From contig NZ_MVDD01000028.1 of assembly GCF_002843315.1 (NCBI RefSeq), positions 1 to 39,572 on the forward strand: 39,572 bases of DNA. Reading direction: 5' to 3'. The stretch comes from Labilibaculum filiforme. GTDB taxonomy: Bacteria > Bacteroidota > Bacteroidia > Bacteroidales > Marinifilaceae. Position numbers and translations under genes: made by a program. Under the pieces are notes generated by a model. The model ran no database searches. It was not told the DNA's origin and saw nothing but the letters and a program-made list of their open reading frames with translations. Below, piece after piece: positions 1 through 7,810 of the stretch. The number at the start of each line of letters is the position of its first letter. The first letter of the stretch is position 1.

Positions 1-579
1 GTAATTAACAATAAACACTCGAATTTACATGTATTTTATACAAATGTAATCATTTAATTAAAGTAATACATTACGATACACAGTCTAAAACACTGATTTC
101 TAGAATATAACATGTGATTTCTTTTAATTATATTTATTAACTGAATAAACCAGTAGTTGGAAACTTACGATTAATATTGTAAGTCCTATTTGAGCTAATA
201 ATGTTACGAATGTGATTTACATTTATAAACTGGCAGTTGCAAGTTTAATTTTACACTTCTTTTTCAAGGTGCAGATTTGTAAACGTCTTGTTTTACAAAG
301 TTCAACTTTGTAAAATGACTTTTTGTAAACATTCTGTCATTAATTTTAGAATTCAATTACAGATAGTATGAATTTTAGGTAATATTTGTAAACAAGTCCC
401 TATTACTTTTTACGTATTTAATTCTAAGGAGCTTAACTAGACGTGGAGAACGCTATATATCACACTTATTCAAGCAGATATCGCGTAAAATTAAGAAGTG
501 TAAATTTGAGGAGATTAGAAGAAACTGCTTTATAAAAATCAATTTTGTGCTTTGTAAACAAAAAGCAAGTATAAAAAGA
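1..579. other. Gene-free region with short repeats
   Basis: No convincing reading frame is seen on either strand. The stretch is very AT-rich. It holds four exact same-strand copies of TTTGTAAAC (276-284, 322-330, 385-393, 551-559) and two near copies (222-230 TTTATAAAC, 307-315 TTTGTAAAA). Two loosely matching segments around 145-167 and 223-247 (both AAAC..G.AGTTG..A) look like a degenerate direct repeat. It lies downstream of the minus-strand membrane-protein gene, so it may be a 3' region plus a regulatory region of a gene outside the window. Confidence 0.6.
291..315. repeat. Perfect inverted repeat (hairpin)
   Basis: TTTTACAAAG and CTTTGTAAAA form a perfect 10-bp stem around a 5-nt loop TTCAA. 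A short T-rich run follows on the plus strand (316-324). It could be a terminator of an upstream plus-strand gene outside the window or a protein-binding dyad, since its right arm overlaps one of the TTTGTAAA words. Which of the two cannot be decided here. Confidence 0.5.
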
Positions 580-957
580 TTAATTATTCTTACGAGGTGG
601 TTTTCTAAGTTTTAAATAACCAATAAATAATATATATGTGGCAAAAACAACAATTACAATTCGTAATATTAAATTTTGGTTGCTAACTTGATTGTTGGAA
701 AGAATATCGCGTGATAATGCGGGAATCATAAAAATTAGCAAGCCAAATACTAAGGCTAGCTGTATGTATAAAAATACAATTTTAAGCTTTTCTTTTGTTG
801 TTGAAGTAGAAGACGAAATTACTAATTTACTTTTTGCTTGCTTCCCCTTATTTTTTATAGGTTTAGGAGCTGGTTTACTTAGTCTTTGTTTTAATTTGTG
901 TCCTAATACAAATGCTAAAACACAAATTCCGACCAAAATGTAAATTTCATTATTCAT
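580..957 (-). CDS. Small hypothetical membrane protein
   Basis: A 125-residue protein with about three hydrophobic segments (residues 5-20, 60-80 and 97-116). The first is followed by a very basic, Lys/Pro-rich linker (KPAPKPIKNKGK) and a Ser/Thr stretch. No family is recognised. Its ATG lies only two bases after the stop of the metalloprotease gene upstream on the same strand, so the two are probably co-transcribed and perhaps translationally coupled. The C-terminus is basic (RKPPRKNN), suggesting a cytoplasmic tail. The real-gene call rests on the coupling, the membrane-segment pattern and normal composition; function is unknown. Confidence 0.6.
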   Translation of the reverse strand: MNNEIYILVGICVLAFVLGHKLKQRLSKPAPKPIKNKGKQAKSKLVISSSTSTTKEKLKIVFLYIQLALVFGLLIFMIPALSRDILSNNQVSNQNLILRIVIVVFATYILFIGYLKLRKPPRKNN

Positions 958-959
958 AC

Positions 960-1682
960 TTAATAGATTGTTATAGAATATTTTTTAATTTCTTTTCTTT
1001 TTCGTGCTAATTCAGGACAATGATATGCTAATAATTGATAAAATTCGCTGGAATGATTCTTCACTTTAGTATGGCATAGTTCATGTAATATTACCATATC
1101 GCATAAGTCGGATGGTAATCTCATTAAGTGAAGATTTAGGTTTATTTTATTATCATAGGAACAGGATCCCCATCGACTTTTTGTGTTTTTAATTTTGACA
1201 GATTGAAATGTAAATCCACACTCTTTAGCAAGTTCCTTAATTCTATTCGGCAAATAGTGATTAGCCTCTCTGTGCAAAGTTTCAAGAATTGCACGTTGTA
1301 TGAAAAGTTGTAATTCTGCATTTTGAATTTCGGTATTGACTGGATACTTTACCTCTAGTATTCCATTTAAGAGCTTAGCAGAAAAGTTACTCACATTCTC
1401 AGAGCAAAGCTTCAGCTGATGAAAACGTGTTTTAAAAAGGACCTCTGGAGTAAAAATGCTTTGTTTTTCCTCTTTTAGTTTTGTTTTTGCTTTATTGCTA
1501 ATAATCCATGCTTTGTTTTGCTTTGCAAAATTAATAGCCTCGGTATAGCTTATTCCATAAGGTACATTCACCCAAATTCCTTTTTTAGGTGCAATTCTAA
1601 CGGATAAACGTTTAAATTTTTTACTCTTTTTAAAGAGGATATCTCCAATATCCTCTAACAGGACAATTTTTTCTTCGGGCAT
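960..1682 (-). CDS. YgjP-like zinc metallopeptidase (M48/DUF45 family)
   Basis: A 240-residue protein of the YgjP/DUF45 family of predicted zinc-dependent metallopeptidases. The family hallmark TKSRWGSC lies at residues 167-174. The zinc site HELCH is at 200-204, with further His210 downstream, so His200, Glu201 and His204 are the expected metal and catalytic residues. There is no signal peptide, so it is probably cytoplasmic. Length is normal for the family. The ATG directly abuts the T-run of a hairpin (1689-1709), and no other good start is visible before the conserved region; this placement is odd. It appears to be transcribed with the small membrane protein after it. The physiological substrate of the family is not known to me. 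Confidence 0.85.
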   Translation of the reverse strand: MPEEKIVLLEDIGDILFKKSKKFKRLSVRIAPKKGIWVNVPYGISYTEAINFAKQNKAWIISNKAKTKLKEEKQSIFTPEVLFKTRFHQLKLCSENVSNFSAKLLNGILEVKYPVNTEIQNAELQLFIQRAILETLHREANHYLPNRIKELAKECGFTFQSVKIKNTKSRWGSCSYDNKINLNLHLMRLPSDLCDMVILHELCHTKVKNHSSEFYQLLAYHCPELARKRKEIKKYSITIY

Positions 1683-1688
1683 AAAAAA

Positions 1689-1709
1689 AGCTTTGCTGTA
1701 CGCAAAGCT
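1689..1709 (-). terminator. Hairpin with T-run abutting a start codon
   Basis: AGCTTTGC and GCAAAGCT form a perfect 8-bp stem with loop TGTAC. On the minus strand seven T residues follow and run straight into the ATG of the metallopeptidase gene. It reads as an intrinsic terminator for the 95-residue upstream gene, but its position would also place a terminator or attenuator immediately before the next start codon. Confidence 0.6.
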
Positions 1710-1733
1710 ATCAGAAATATCTTTTGAAAGAAA

Positions 1734-2021
1734 TTATTTCTCCTTAATTAAATTACTCAATTTAGTAAAAGATTCGTCTACATTTTTGAACAAATCGGTA
1801 TATACGGCCTTGTAGTAAGCTCTAACCAGTTTTGGATTGTCTTTACCATCAGGATGATTTACACGAGCAATTAGTTGATTGCGTGAAACAATTGTATTCT
1901 TAACAATTTCCATTACTTCTTCCTTATTTTCAGGATGTAAATAATTGTAATTGTAGCAATCTGAGATTACCTCAAAGCTAAGGTAATCGATATCCTTTTT
2001 TAAGCGTTTTCTACTTGCCAT
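1734..2021 (-). CDS. Short conserved-looking hypothetical protein
   Basis: A 95-residue soluble, charged protein starting MASRKRLKKDIDYL. It has no signal peptide or membrane segment and looks mostly alpha-helical. The composition (many Lys, Asp, Tyr, Asn) matches neighbouring genes. I recognise no catalytic motif and assign no function. It stands as its own unit: 159 bases separate it from the sigma-factor gene upstream, and a terminator-like hairpin follows its stop. It resembles small Bacteroidota-specific hypothetical proteins, but that is a general impression rather than an identified family. Confidence 0.65.
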   Translation of the reverse strand: MASRKRLKKDIDYLSFEVISDCYNYNYLHPENKEEVMEIVKNTIVSRNQLIARVNHPDGKDNPKLVRAYYKAVYTDLFKNVDESFTKLSNLIKEK

Positions 2022-2180
2022 ATCTATATTTTTGAATAAGTGATATAACAGATGATACTGTTATTCGTGCACAAAGATAATAAACACTTATTAATAATCC
2101 TTACGCTACTTTAAGGAATATTTATCCATCCAAAAGTTCATCACTTTAATATTATTTCGATAGAGAGTATAATAGTTTAA

Positions 2181-2675
2181 TTAGGAAAAATCTTTAAGAC
2201 TTTGCATTAATATCTTTCTACCCTGAAAAATACGACTTTTTATCGTTCCAATTGGTAAATCTAACTCTTCAGCAATTTCACGATATTTGTATCCTTCAAT
2301 AAACATACGAAATGGCTCCCTAACAGACTGCTCTAATTTGTTAAATTCCTGCACAATATCATTATAATTTTGTGTCGACATTGGATTATCATAGCTCACA
2401 TTTAAAATTCCTGCGTGACTTTTTGTTTCGTGCATCATCCATTCTCGTTGCTTGATTTTTCGCCTGTAGGTGTTGATAAAGATATTTTTCATAATGGTGA
2501 AAACCCATGCCTTTAAATTACTATGTGTAAATTTAGTTCTATAGGTAATAGCTTTCAACACTGTATCCTGACATAGATCCAGGGCATCATCCGGATTTGA
2601 AGTTAGCCTGTAGGCATAGTACTTTAGTTGTTGGTCAAGGCTAACAATATGTGATTTAAATTCTATTGTTGTCAT
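2181..2675 (-). CDS. ECF-type RNA polymerase sigma factor
   Basis: A 164-residue sigma-70 family factor of the ECF group. Region 2 spans roughly residues 10-80, with the typical DALDLCQDTVLKA and LKAWVFTIMKNIFINTYRR segments that bind core polymerase and the -10 element. Region 4 spans about 105-160, with the helix-turn-helix YREIAEELDLPIGTIKSRIFQGR. There is no region 1.1 or 3. No anti-sigma gene is adjacent. The nearest upstream gene on the same strand is a CarH/LitR-like MerR regulator, from which it is separated by a terminator-like hairpin, so it probably has its own promoter. A 7-bp dyad (2689-2707) sits just before its start. In several Bacteroidota similar MerR-sigma pairs are linked to light or carotenoid control, but no pigment gene is present here. 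Confidence 0.9.
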   Translation of the reverse strand: MTTIEFKSHIVSLDQQLKYYAYRLTSNPDDALDLCQDTVLKAITYRTKFTHSNLKAWVFTIMKNIFINTYRRKIKQREWMMHETKSHAGILNVSYDNPMSTQNYNDIVQEFNKLEQSVREPFRMFIEGYKYREIAEELDLPIGTIKSRIFQGRKILMQSLKDFS

Positions 2676-2688
2676 GATTTTTATTTTT

Positions 2689-2707
2689 TTTAGTTTGTTT
2701 AACTAAA
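2689..2707 (-). promoter_or_regulatory. Dyad upstream of the sigma-factor gene
   Basis: TTTAGTT and AACTAAA form a perfect 7-bp inverted repeat around TGTTT, 14-32 bases before the sigma-factor start codon. It is a candidate operator or 5'-UTR hairpin. The binding protein is unknown; the neighbouring MerR regulator is one possibility. Confidence 0.35.
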
Positions 2708-2781
2708 TTACAAAAAACATGAACAAAAAGCAATGATTTATTTTTAAGTATCGGCATTATTAATCGGTTATTCTAAATAAG

Positions 2782-2824
2782 AAAACCTCAAAGCCCTCCT
2801 ATTTAAGGATGAATTTGAGGTTTT
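2782..2824 (-). terminator. Intrinsic terminator after the MerR gene
   Basis: AAAACCTCAAA (2782-2792) pairs perfectly with TTTGAGGTTTT (2814-2824); an inner TCCT/AGGA pair may extend the hairpin. It follows the stop of the MerR gene on the minus strand and is followed by T-rich sequence. Confidence 0.65.
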
Positions 2825-2860
2825 TACAATTAAAATAAAATAAGACAAAGAGATATTTTA

Positions 2861-3745
2861 TTATTCTAACTTAGTCACATATTCTTTAAAATCCATCAAT
2901 GAGGATACTATTTTAACTTTTACATGCTTTTTAATAATTTGATTTTTCAGCTGAAATCCTGTAATTACGATATCTATAGGATCGAAATTTTCGGTTAATG
3001 AGACGATGTAATTATTTAATTCAGATTCACTTATTGGAGTAATAAAAGAGGTAAATAATCCATCGGGATGATAAGTAGCAACCACTTTCTGTAAATCGGA
3101 AAATGGAAGGTTTTGCCCTAAATATAAGGTTTTTATGCCGTATTTTTTTGCAATGTAATTGTAGAACAGTATACTTATTTCATGTAATTCATCTTCTTTC
3201 AGGAAAAAAATAATTTTTTTTGCATTTTCTTTACTTCCTCCAGAGAGTGAATCAATGGCTGCAAAAAGTTTTTGACGAATTAAATTTGAAATAAAATGTT
3301 CCTGTGCTGGGCTAATTGTTCCAATCTGCCATAATGTTCCAATTCGCTGAAAAAAGGGAAATAGAATTTGAAAGGTTGTCTCCTCCATCCCTTTAGCAAG
3401 CAAGCATCGGTTTAGTATCGATTCAAAAAGATCTTCATCAAAATTAATGGTTGCCAGTATAAGTTTATCGATACTGATATCTTCTATATTAATAGATTTG
3501 GATAACTCCAAAATATTGGTTTCAAGATCAATATCTCCCATTTTTGCCAGGTGAGAAATTTTAATTCCAGATGCATTAAGCATAGAAATATTGAGTAGCT
3601 TTTTTAAGTCTTCATCAGAATATAAGCGAATGTTAGTTTCTGTTCGTTCCGGCTGTATAATCCCATACCTTCTCTCCCACACTCTTATTGTATGTGCTTT
3701 TATTCCAGTTATTTGCTCAATATCTTTTATTGAATATCTACTCAT
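2861..3745 (-). CDS. MerR-family regulator with B12-binding region (CarH/LitR-like)
   Basis: A transcriptional regulator of about 294 residues. The N-terminal winged HTH (residues 1-70, YSIKDIEQITGIKAHTIRVWERRYG) is MerR-type. The middle part carries the W-x9-E-H motif (Trp139, Glu149, His150, within LWQIGTISPAQEH) typical of the helical cap domain of CarH-like cobalamin photoreceptors. The C-terminal Rossmann-like part has ELHEIS, aligning with the DxHxxG cobalamin-ligand motif and keeping the His (188), with D to E and G to S changes. In the family, adenosylcobalamin binding and light control tetramerisation and DNA release. I prefer the ATG at 3745 over an in-frame GTG three codons upstream. 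A dyad TATCG-TTA-CGATA lies just upstream. The family call is strong; B12 and light response is inference. Confidence 0.87.
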   Translation of the reverse strand: MSRYSIKDIEQITGIKAHTIRVWERRYGIIQPERTETNIRLYSDEDLKKLLNISMLNASGIKISHLAKMGDIDLETNILELSKSINIEDISIDKLILATINFDEDLFESILNRCLLAKGMEETTFQILFPFFQRIGTLWQIGTISPAQEHFISNLIRQKLFAAIDSLSGGSKENAKKIIFFLKEDELHEISILFYNYIAKKYGIKTLYLGQNLPFSDLQKVVATYHPDGLFTSFITPISESELNNYIVSLTENFDPIDIVITGFQLKNQIIKKHVKVKIVSSLMDFKEYVTKLE

Positions 3746-3775
3746 TGAATTCACCTTATTATTAGCAGGATAGTT

Positions 3776-3788
3776 TATCGTTACGATA
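3776..3788 (-). promoter_or_regulatory. Candidate autoregulatory operator of the MerR gene
   Basis: TATCG-TTA-CGATA is a perfect 5-bp dyad about 30 bases upstream of the MerR-type start codon. On the minus strand it lies immediately after TTTAGATTTAC, which resembles a weak Bacteroidota -7 element (TAnnTTTG). A regulator binding here could block its own promoter. The assignment is inference from position and symmetry. Confidence 0.35.
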
Positions 3789-3809
3789 GTAAATCTAAAT
3801 AAAAAATAT

Positions 3810-3836
3810 AAAACCTACAGTGTTCGTGTAGGTTTT
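3810..3836 (-). terminator. Intrinsic terminator after the FAS1 lipoprotein gene
   Basis: AAAACCTACA (3810-3819) and TGTAGGTTTT (3827-3836) form a perfect 10-bp stem with a 7-nt loop, eight bases after the FAS1 gene stop. The minus strand continues T-rich. Confidence 0.75.
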
Positions 3837-3844
3837 ATTCGTAT

Positions 3845-5632
3845 TTACTCTGGCATCAGAACTTTGTCAATTACATGAATCACTCCATTGGTTCCTTGAA
3901 CGTTTGTTGCAAGTACATTTGTATTTTCATTGATAACAACCCCTGAACTTACTTCAATATTAAGTTGATTTGTATCGTTTAATGTTGATACCATTCCGGT
4001 AGTAACATCTTCGGCTCTAACATTTCCCGAAACAACATGATAAAGTAAAATTGGTGTTAATGTTTCAGCATCCAGGTCTTCAATTCCCGAAACTCCCAAT
4101 TCTGTAAATAATGCTTCGAAGGCATCATCTGTTGGTGCAAATATTGTATAAGGACCATCACCACTTAAGGTACCTGCTAAATCGGCTTTCACAACTGCAG
4201 CTACTAAATGTTCAAAAGTTGGATCTGCAATTGCTATTTCTACAACATTTGGAGGAAGTAGAACCTTATCAACAATGTGAACTACTCCATTAAAAGCTTC
4301 TATATCGGCAGTTGTTACGGTGGTTTCTTTGTTAATTTTCACATTACCATCTACTTCAATTCTAAGTGAAACAGGATCATTGTTTGGACTATCCGTACTT
4401 AAGGATTCCAAATAACCAGTACTTAAATCGCCAGCCATTTGTTTACTTCCGATAACGTGGTATAATAATATTTGAGTCAATGCATCAACTGATAAATCAG
4501 CAATTCCTGACACTCCTAGTGTGTTAAATAATTCTTGAAAAGCCGCATTTGTAGGAGCAAATACAGTAAATGATCCTTCAGAATCGAGGGTTTGCACTAG
4601 ATCAGCCTTATCGAGAGCTGCTACCAAATTGGTAAAATCACTATTTCCAGCTGCAATATCTGCTATTGATTGAGGCTCTTCTTCCAATTCTGGCACAATT
4701 ACCTTATCAATTACATGAACAACTCCATTTTTAGCTTGAACATCTGTTGCTATTACATTGGAATTTCCGTTTAAAACAACCCCTGATCCTGCTGTATTAA
4801 TATCGAGTTCAAAATTTGAATTTAATGTCGAAACGGTACTAGTAGTAACATCTGTGGCCCTAACATTTCCAGAAACAACATGTGCTAAAAGTATGGGAGT
4901 TAAAGTTTCCACACTAATATCAGCAATACCTGAAACCCCTAAATTTGTAAATAGTTGTTCGAAAGCACTATCATTTGGCGCAAAAATAGTAAAAGGGCCT
5001 TCCGCTTTTAATGCATCTACAAGATTGGCTTTAACAACTGCCTCCACTAAATGAGTAAAAGAACTATTCGCAATTGCAATGTCAACAACCGTTGGGGGCA
5101 ATAATACTTTATCAACAATATGGATAACTCCATTTGATGCCATAACATCTGCTGTTGTAACATTGGACGATCCGTTAATTTGAACTCCCGATTCTAAATC
5201 AATTAGCAATTTAATTGCATAATCACCTGGAGTAAATAGACTTAGCGTTTCTACATAACCACTTGATAATTGTGTTGATTTTACCTCTGTACCAATTACG
5301 TGATAGAGTAAAATTGGGGTAAGAGCTTCTGTACTAAGATCGGAAATACCCGAAACACCCAGCATTGTAAAAAGATCTTCGAAAGCGTCATTGGTTGGAG
5401 CAAAAACAGTAAAAGAACCGGATCCATCTAAAGTGCTTACTAAGTCTGCTTTGCTTAAGGCCTCAACAAGAATAGAAAAATCAGCATTTCCTACTGCAAC
5501 ATCTACTATTGTTTCTTCCATAGGAATAGGCTGATTATCATCGTCGTCATCAGAACAAGCGGATATAGTAAAAGCTAAAAAACTAAATAGGAAAAATATT
5601 CCCAAATTAAATTTGTAATTCCTGGATTTCAT
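3845..5632 (-). CDS. Lipoprotein with four fasciclin (FAS1) domains
   Basis: A surface or periplasmic lipoprotein of about 595 residues. The chosen ATG (5632) begins MKSRNYKFNL with a clean signal peptide ending in the lipobox TISAC (Cys26); a start 15 codons upstream would put extra residues before the signal peptide and lies inside an inverted repeat. Asp-rich residues after the Cys (SDDDDDN) fit the Bacteroidota signal for export to the cell surface. Four FAS1 domains follow at about 43-178, 179-316, 322-462 and 463-595, each with the H1-like FAPTNDAF motif and the H2-like GVIHIVDKVL motif. Domains 1 and 3, and 2 and 4, are most alike, suggesting duplication of a two-domain unit. FAS1 domains mediate adhesion to matrix or other cells; the partner is unknown. 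Confidence 0.93.
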   Translation of the reverse strand: MKSRNYKFNLGIFFLFSFLAFTISACSDDDDDNQPIPMEETIVDVAVGNADFSILVEALSKADLVSTLDGSGSFTVFAPTNDAFEDLFTMLGVSGISDLSTEALTPILLYHVIGTEVKSTQLSSGYVETLSLFTPGDYAIKLLIDLESGVQINGSSNVTTADVMASNGVIHIVDKVLLPPTVVDIAIANSSFTHLVEAVVKANLVDALKAEGPFTIFAPNDSAFEQLFTNLGVSGIADISVETLTPILLAHVVSGNVRATDVTTSTVSTLNSNFELDINTAGSGVVLNGNSNVIATDVQAKNGVVHVIDKVIVPELEEEPQSIADIAAGNSDFTNLVAALDKADLVQTLDSEGSFTVFAPTNAAFQELFNTLGVSGIADLSVDALTQILLYHVIGSKQMAGDLSTGYLESLSTDSPNNDPVSLRIEVDGNVKINKETTVTTADIEAFNGVVHIVDKVLLPPNVVEIAIADPTFEHLVAAVVKADLAGTLSGDGPYTIFAPTDDAFEALFTELGVSGIEDLDAETLTPILLYHVVSGNVRAEDVTTGMVSTLNDTNQLNIEVSSGVVINENTNVLATNVQGTNGVIHVIDKVLMPE

Positions 5633-5676
5633 ATCATTATTTTTTAATGGTTCAAACAGGAAACAAATCAAATTCA

Positions 5677-5714
5677 TTTTTGTTCATTTGTTTTTAAGAA
5701 TGAATGAACAAAAA
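5677..5714. repeat. Perfect 12-bp inverted repeat before the FAS1 gene
   Basis: TTTTTGTTCATT (5677-5688) and AATGAACAAAAA (5703-5714) are perfect inverted copies separated by 14 bases, between the symporter stop and the FAS1 start. No clear T-run follows on the minus strand, so an operator or a 5'-UTR structure is as likely as a terminator. Confidence 0.5.
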
Positions 5715-5729
5715 TGAAAAAAAAATTTT

Positions 5730-7037
5730 TTAACTAACGGAATTAGATTTTTTGACTGAAATTGAATCTGAATTTAATTTTCCTTCGCTAGTTGCAACTA
5801 TCGTAGCAACTGTAGCATCTCCTGTCACATTGACTACGGTTCTAAGCATATCAAGAGGCCTATCAATTCCTAATATTAATGCTAAACCTTCAATGGGAAT
5901 TCCCACTGATGTTAAAACAATGATTAACATGACAATACTACCACCAGGAACTCCTGGAGAGCCAATAGATGCAATTGTAGCGGTAGCTACAATTAGTAAC
6001 TGATCGTATATATCTAGGTCTACACCAAATACTTGCGCTATGAAAACAGCCGCAATAGCTTGATAGCAGCTTGTTCCGTCCATATTAATAGTAACGCCAA
6101 CGGGTAAAACAAAACTGGCAACTTCGCTGGTAACTCCTATTTCTTTTTCAACACATTCCATAGTAACCGGTAAGGTTGCGGCACTTGAGCTTGTTGAAAA
6201 GGCCAATAATTGAGCTGGTGAAATTGCCTTGTAAAAATTGGTGTATTTAATGGGTGTAAATATTTTCAGAAACAAAGGATAGATTATAAATATCATTACT
6301 AAAAGTCCTAGTATTACCGTTATTGCGTACAATCCTAAAGCAGAAAATAAATCTAAATCACCAGAAAAATCGACAATTAATCCTGCAATTAATGCGAAAA
6401 CACCATAGGGAGCAAACATCATGATAAAGTCAATTATTTTAAGAATAATTGCATCTATCCCATCAAAAAATTCACGAACAACTTTAACTTTCTTTTCTTC
6501 TAAAATAACCATAGCTACACCAAATAAAATGGCAAAAAATATGATTTGAAGCATTTTAGAATTATCTGTTGCTGCCTGAAAAAAATTGGAAGGAACAACA
6601 TCAACCAAAAATCGGAGCGGAGACTCATTTTTTAAATCGGAAGCTTGATTCTTCTTTAAGTCAATAGTTGCATGATATTTTTCTTGTAATTCAATTTTTT
6701 TATGGTCGGGAAAAGTATTGCCAGGCTCTATTGCATTTACTAAGAGCAAGCCAAAACTAACTGCAATAACTGTTGAAAGAACGTATAATGAAATAGTTTT
6801 AATTCCTATTCTTGATAATTTAGAAATGTTGGAAAGACTAGATATTCCTTTTACTAAGGATACAAAAATTAATGGAACAGCAATTAATTTTAAAAGGTTT
6901 AAGAAAATTACTCCCCATGGTTTGATCCAATCATTTGTGAACTTTGAAAATTCAAAATAAACGGCAATTAATCCGGCTATAATTCCAAATGCCATTCCAA
7001 CTAGTATTTTCACATAAAGAGGTAATCTTTTCCACAT
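5730..7037 (-). CDS. Dicarboxylate/amino acid:cation symporter (DAACS, GltP/DctA type)
   Basis: A 435-residue inner-membrane carrier of the glutamate/dicarboxylate:Na+ or H+ symporter family. It shows eight or so hydrophobic segments and the family signatures: the serine-rich SSSAATLP of hairpin 1 (near residue 282), NMDGTSCYQA of TM7 (near 316), and GSPGVPGG of hairpin 2, which form the substrate and cation sites. Length is typical. A charged insertion around residues 105-145 (KKIELQEKYHATIDLKKNQ) sits between early helices, where the family varies. Substrate (glutamate, aspartate, succinate or related) cannot be read from sequence. It is a single gene between the PPIase gene and the FAS1 gene, both on the same strand, with gaps of about 100 bases on each side. 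Confidence 0.93.
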   Translation of the reverse strand: MWKRLPLYVKILVGMAFGIIAGLIAVYFEFSKFTNDWIKPWGVIFLNLLKLIAVPLIFVSLVKGISSLSNISKLSRIGIKTISLYVLSTVIAVSFGLLLVNAIEPGNTFPDHKKIELQEKYHATIDLKKNQASDLKNESPLRFLVDVVPSNFFQAATDNSKMLQIIFFAILFGVAMVILEEKKVKVVREFFDGIDAIILKIIDFIMMFAPYGVFALIAGLIVDFSGDLDLFSALGLYAITVILGLLVMIFIIYPLFLKIFTPIKYTNFYKAISPAQLLAFSTSSSAATLPVTMECVEKEIGVTSEVASFVLPVGVTINMDGTSCYQAIAAVFIAQVFGVDLDIYDQLLIVATATIASIGSPGVPGGSIVMLIIVLTSVGIPIEGLALILGIDRPLDMLRTVVNVTGDATVATIVATSEGKLNSDSISVKKSNSVS

Positions 7038-7094
7038 AATTGAGAGAATTATTTTGTTAAGCTTTAAAGATAATGGATAAGACTATAAAAACAA

Positions 7095-7121
7095 AGCCCG
7101 AAAACCATTGGCTTTCGGGCT
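7095..7121 (-). terminator. Intrinsic terminator after the SlyD-like gene
   Basis: AGCCCGAAA (7095-7103) and TTTCGGGCT (7113-7121) form a GC-rich 9-bp stem. On the minus strand a TTTGTTTTT run follows. It lies between the SlyD-like stop and the symporter start. Confidence 0.85.
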
Positions 7122-7140
7122 GAATATCTTTTTATTTTAA

Positions 7141-7683
7141 TTAGCATCCACATCCGCTACCGCATCCTCCGGTATCGCAACTTCCGCTACCACATCCTCC
7201 TTGAGGAGCATATGCTTCTTTCATTTCTTCTTCTGATGCATCTCTAACTTCGATAACTTCTCCTTTGAAGAATAAAGTATCTCCTGCAAGAGGATGATTA
7301 AAATCCATTTTGATGGTTGCATCTGAAACTTCAAGAACGATACCGTTCATTCTACGTCCCGAATTATCTTGCATTGGAACTACATTTCCTTCTGCAATAA
7401 CTTCTGAATCAAATTCACCATTAACTTCAAATATATTTTTTGGAAGATCAATCACAGCTTCTTCTGATGCCTCACCATAAGCTTCTTCAGTATCCAATTT
7501 GAAATCGAAAGAATCTCCAACTTTTAAGCCCATTAAATTCGCTTCAAATTTTTCCAACATCTGTCCAGCACCACATAAATAGGTAAGTGGAGTTTCTGCT
7601 ACTGCTTTTTCAATAATCTCTCCTGAAAGATCAGTCTTTAATTCATAAATAACTGAAACAACCTTATCTTTTGAAATTGTCAT
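7141..7683 (-). CDS. SlyD-like FKBP peptidyl-prolyl isomerase with Cys-rich tail
   Basis: A 180-residue cytoplasmic FKBP-type peptidyl-prolyl cis-trans isomerase of the SlyD group. The split FKBP domain (about 1-65 and 125-150) encloses an IF chaperone insert (about 66-124). The family signature DFNHPLAG near residue 128 is intact. The tail, GGCGSGSCDTGGCGSGCGC, has five cysteines in 19 residues separated by Gly and Ser. This replaces the His-rich metal-binding tail of E. coli SlyD and probably binds metal ions such as nickel, zinc or copper. The gene stands alone, with a strong terminator after it. The isomerase call is secure; metal binding by the tail is inference. Confidence 0.92.
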   Translation of the reverse strand: MTISKDKVVSVIYELKTDLSGEIIEKAVAETPLTYLCGAGQMLEKFEANLMGLKVGDSFDFKLDTEEAYGEASEEAVIDLPKNIFEVNGEFDSEVIAEGNVVPMQDNSGRRMNGIVLEVSDATIKMDFNHPLAGDTLFFKGEVIEVRDASEEEMKEAYAPQGGCGSGSCDTGGCGSGCGC

Positions 7684-7810
7684 AATATCTTTTTTTATTT
7701 ATTATATCCTTAATTTGAACCTCGAATAAGAAAATTCTGTACAAAGAAAGTACAATTATTTCTTTATTCAAATAAAAAAGGAGTTGATAGTCTAAAATTA
7801 TTTATTTATT

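Noticed and set aside
692-943. 83-residue plus-strand frame opposite the small membrane protein
   Set aside because: The minus-strand frame is coupled to the metallopeptidase gene and has a membrane-protein pattern; the plus-strand one is a shadow.
5633-5677. Upstream ATG at 5677 as start of the FAS1 lipoprotein
   Set aside because: It would add 15 residues before a proper signal peptide and lies in an inverted repeat; the ATG at 5632 fits better.
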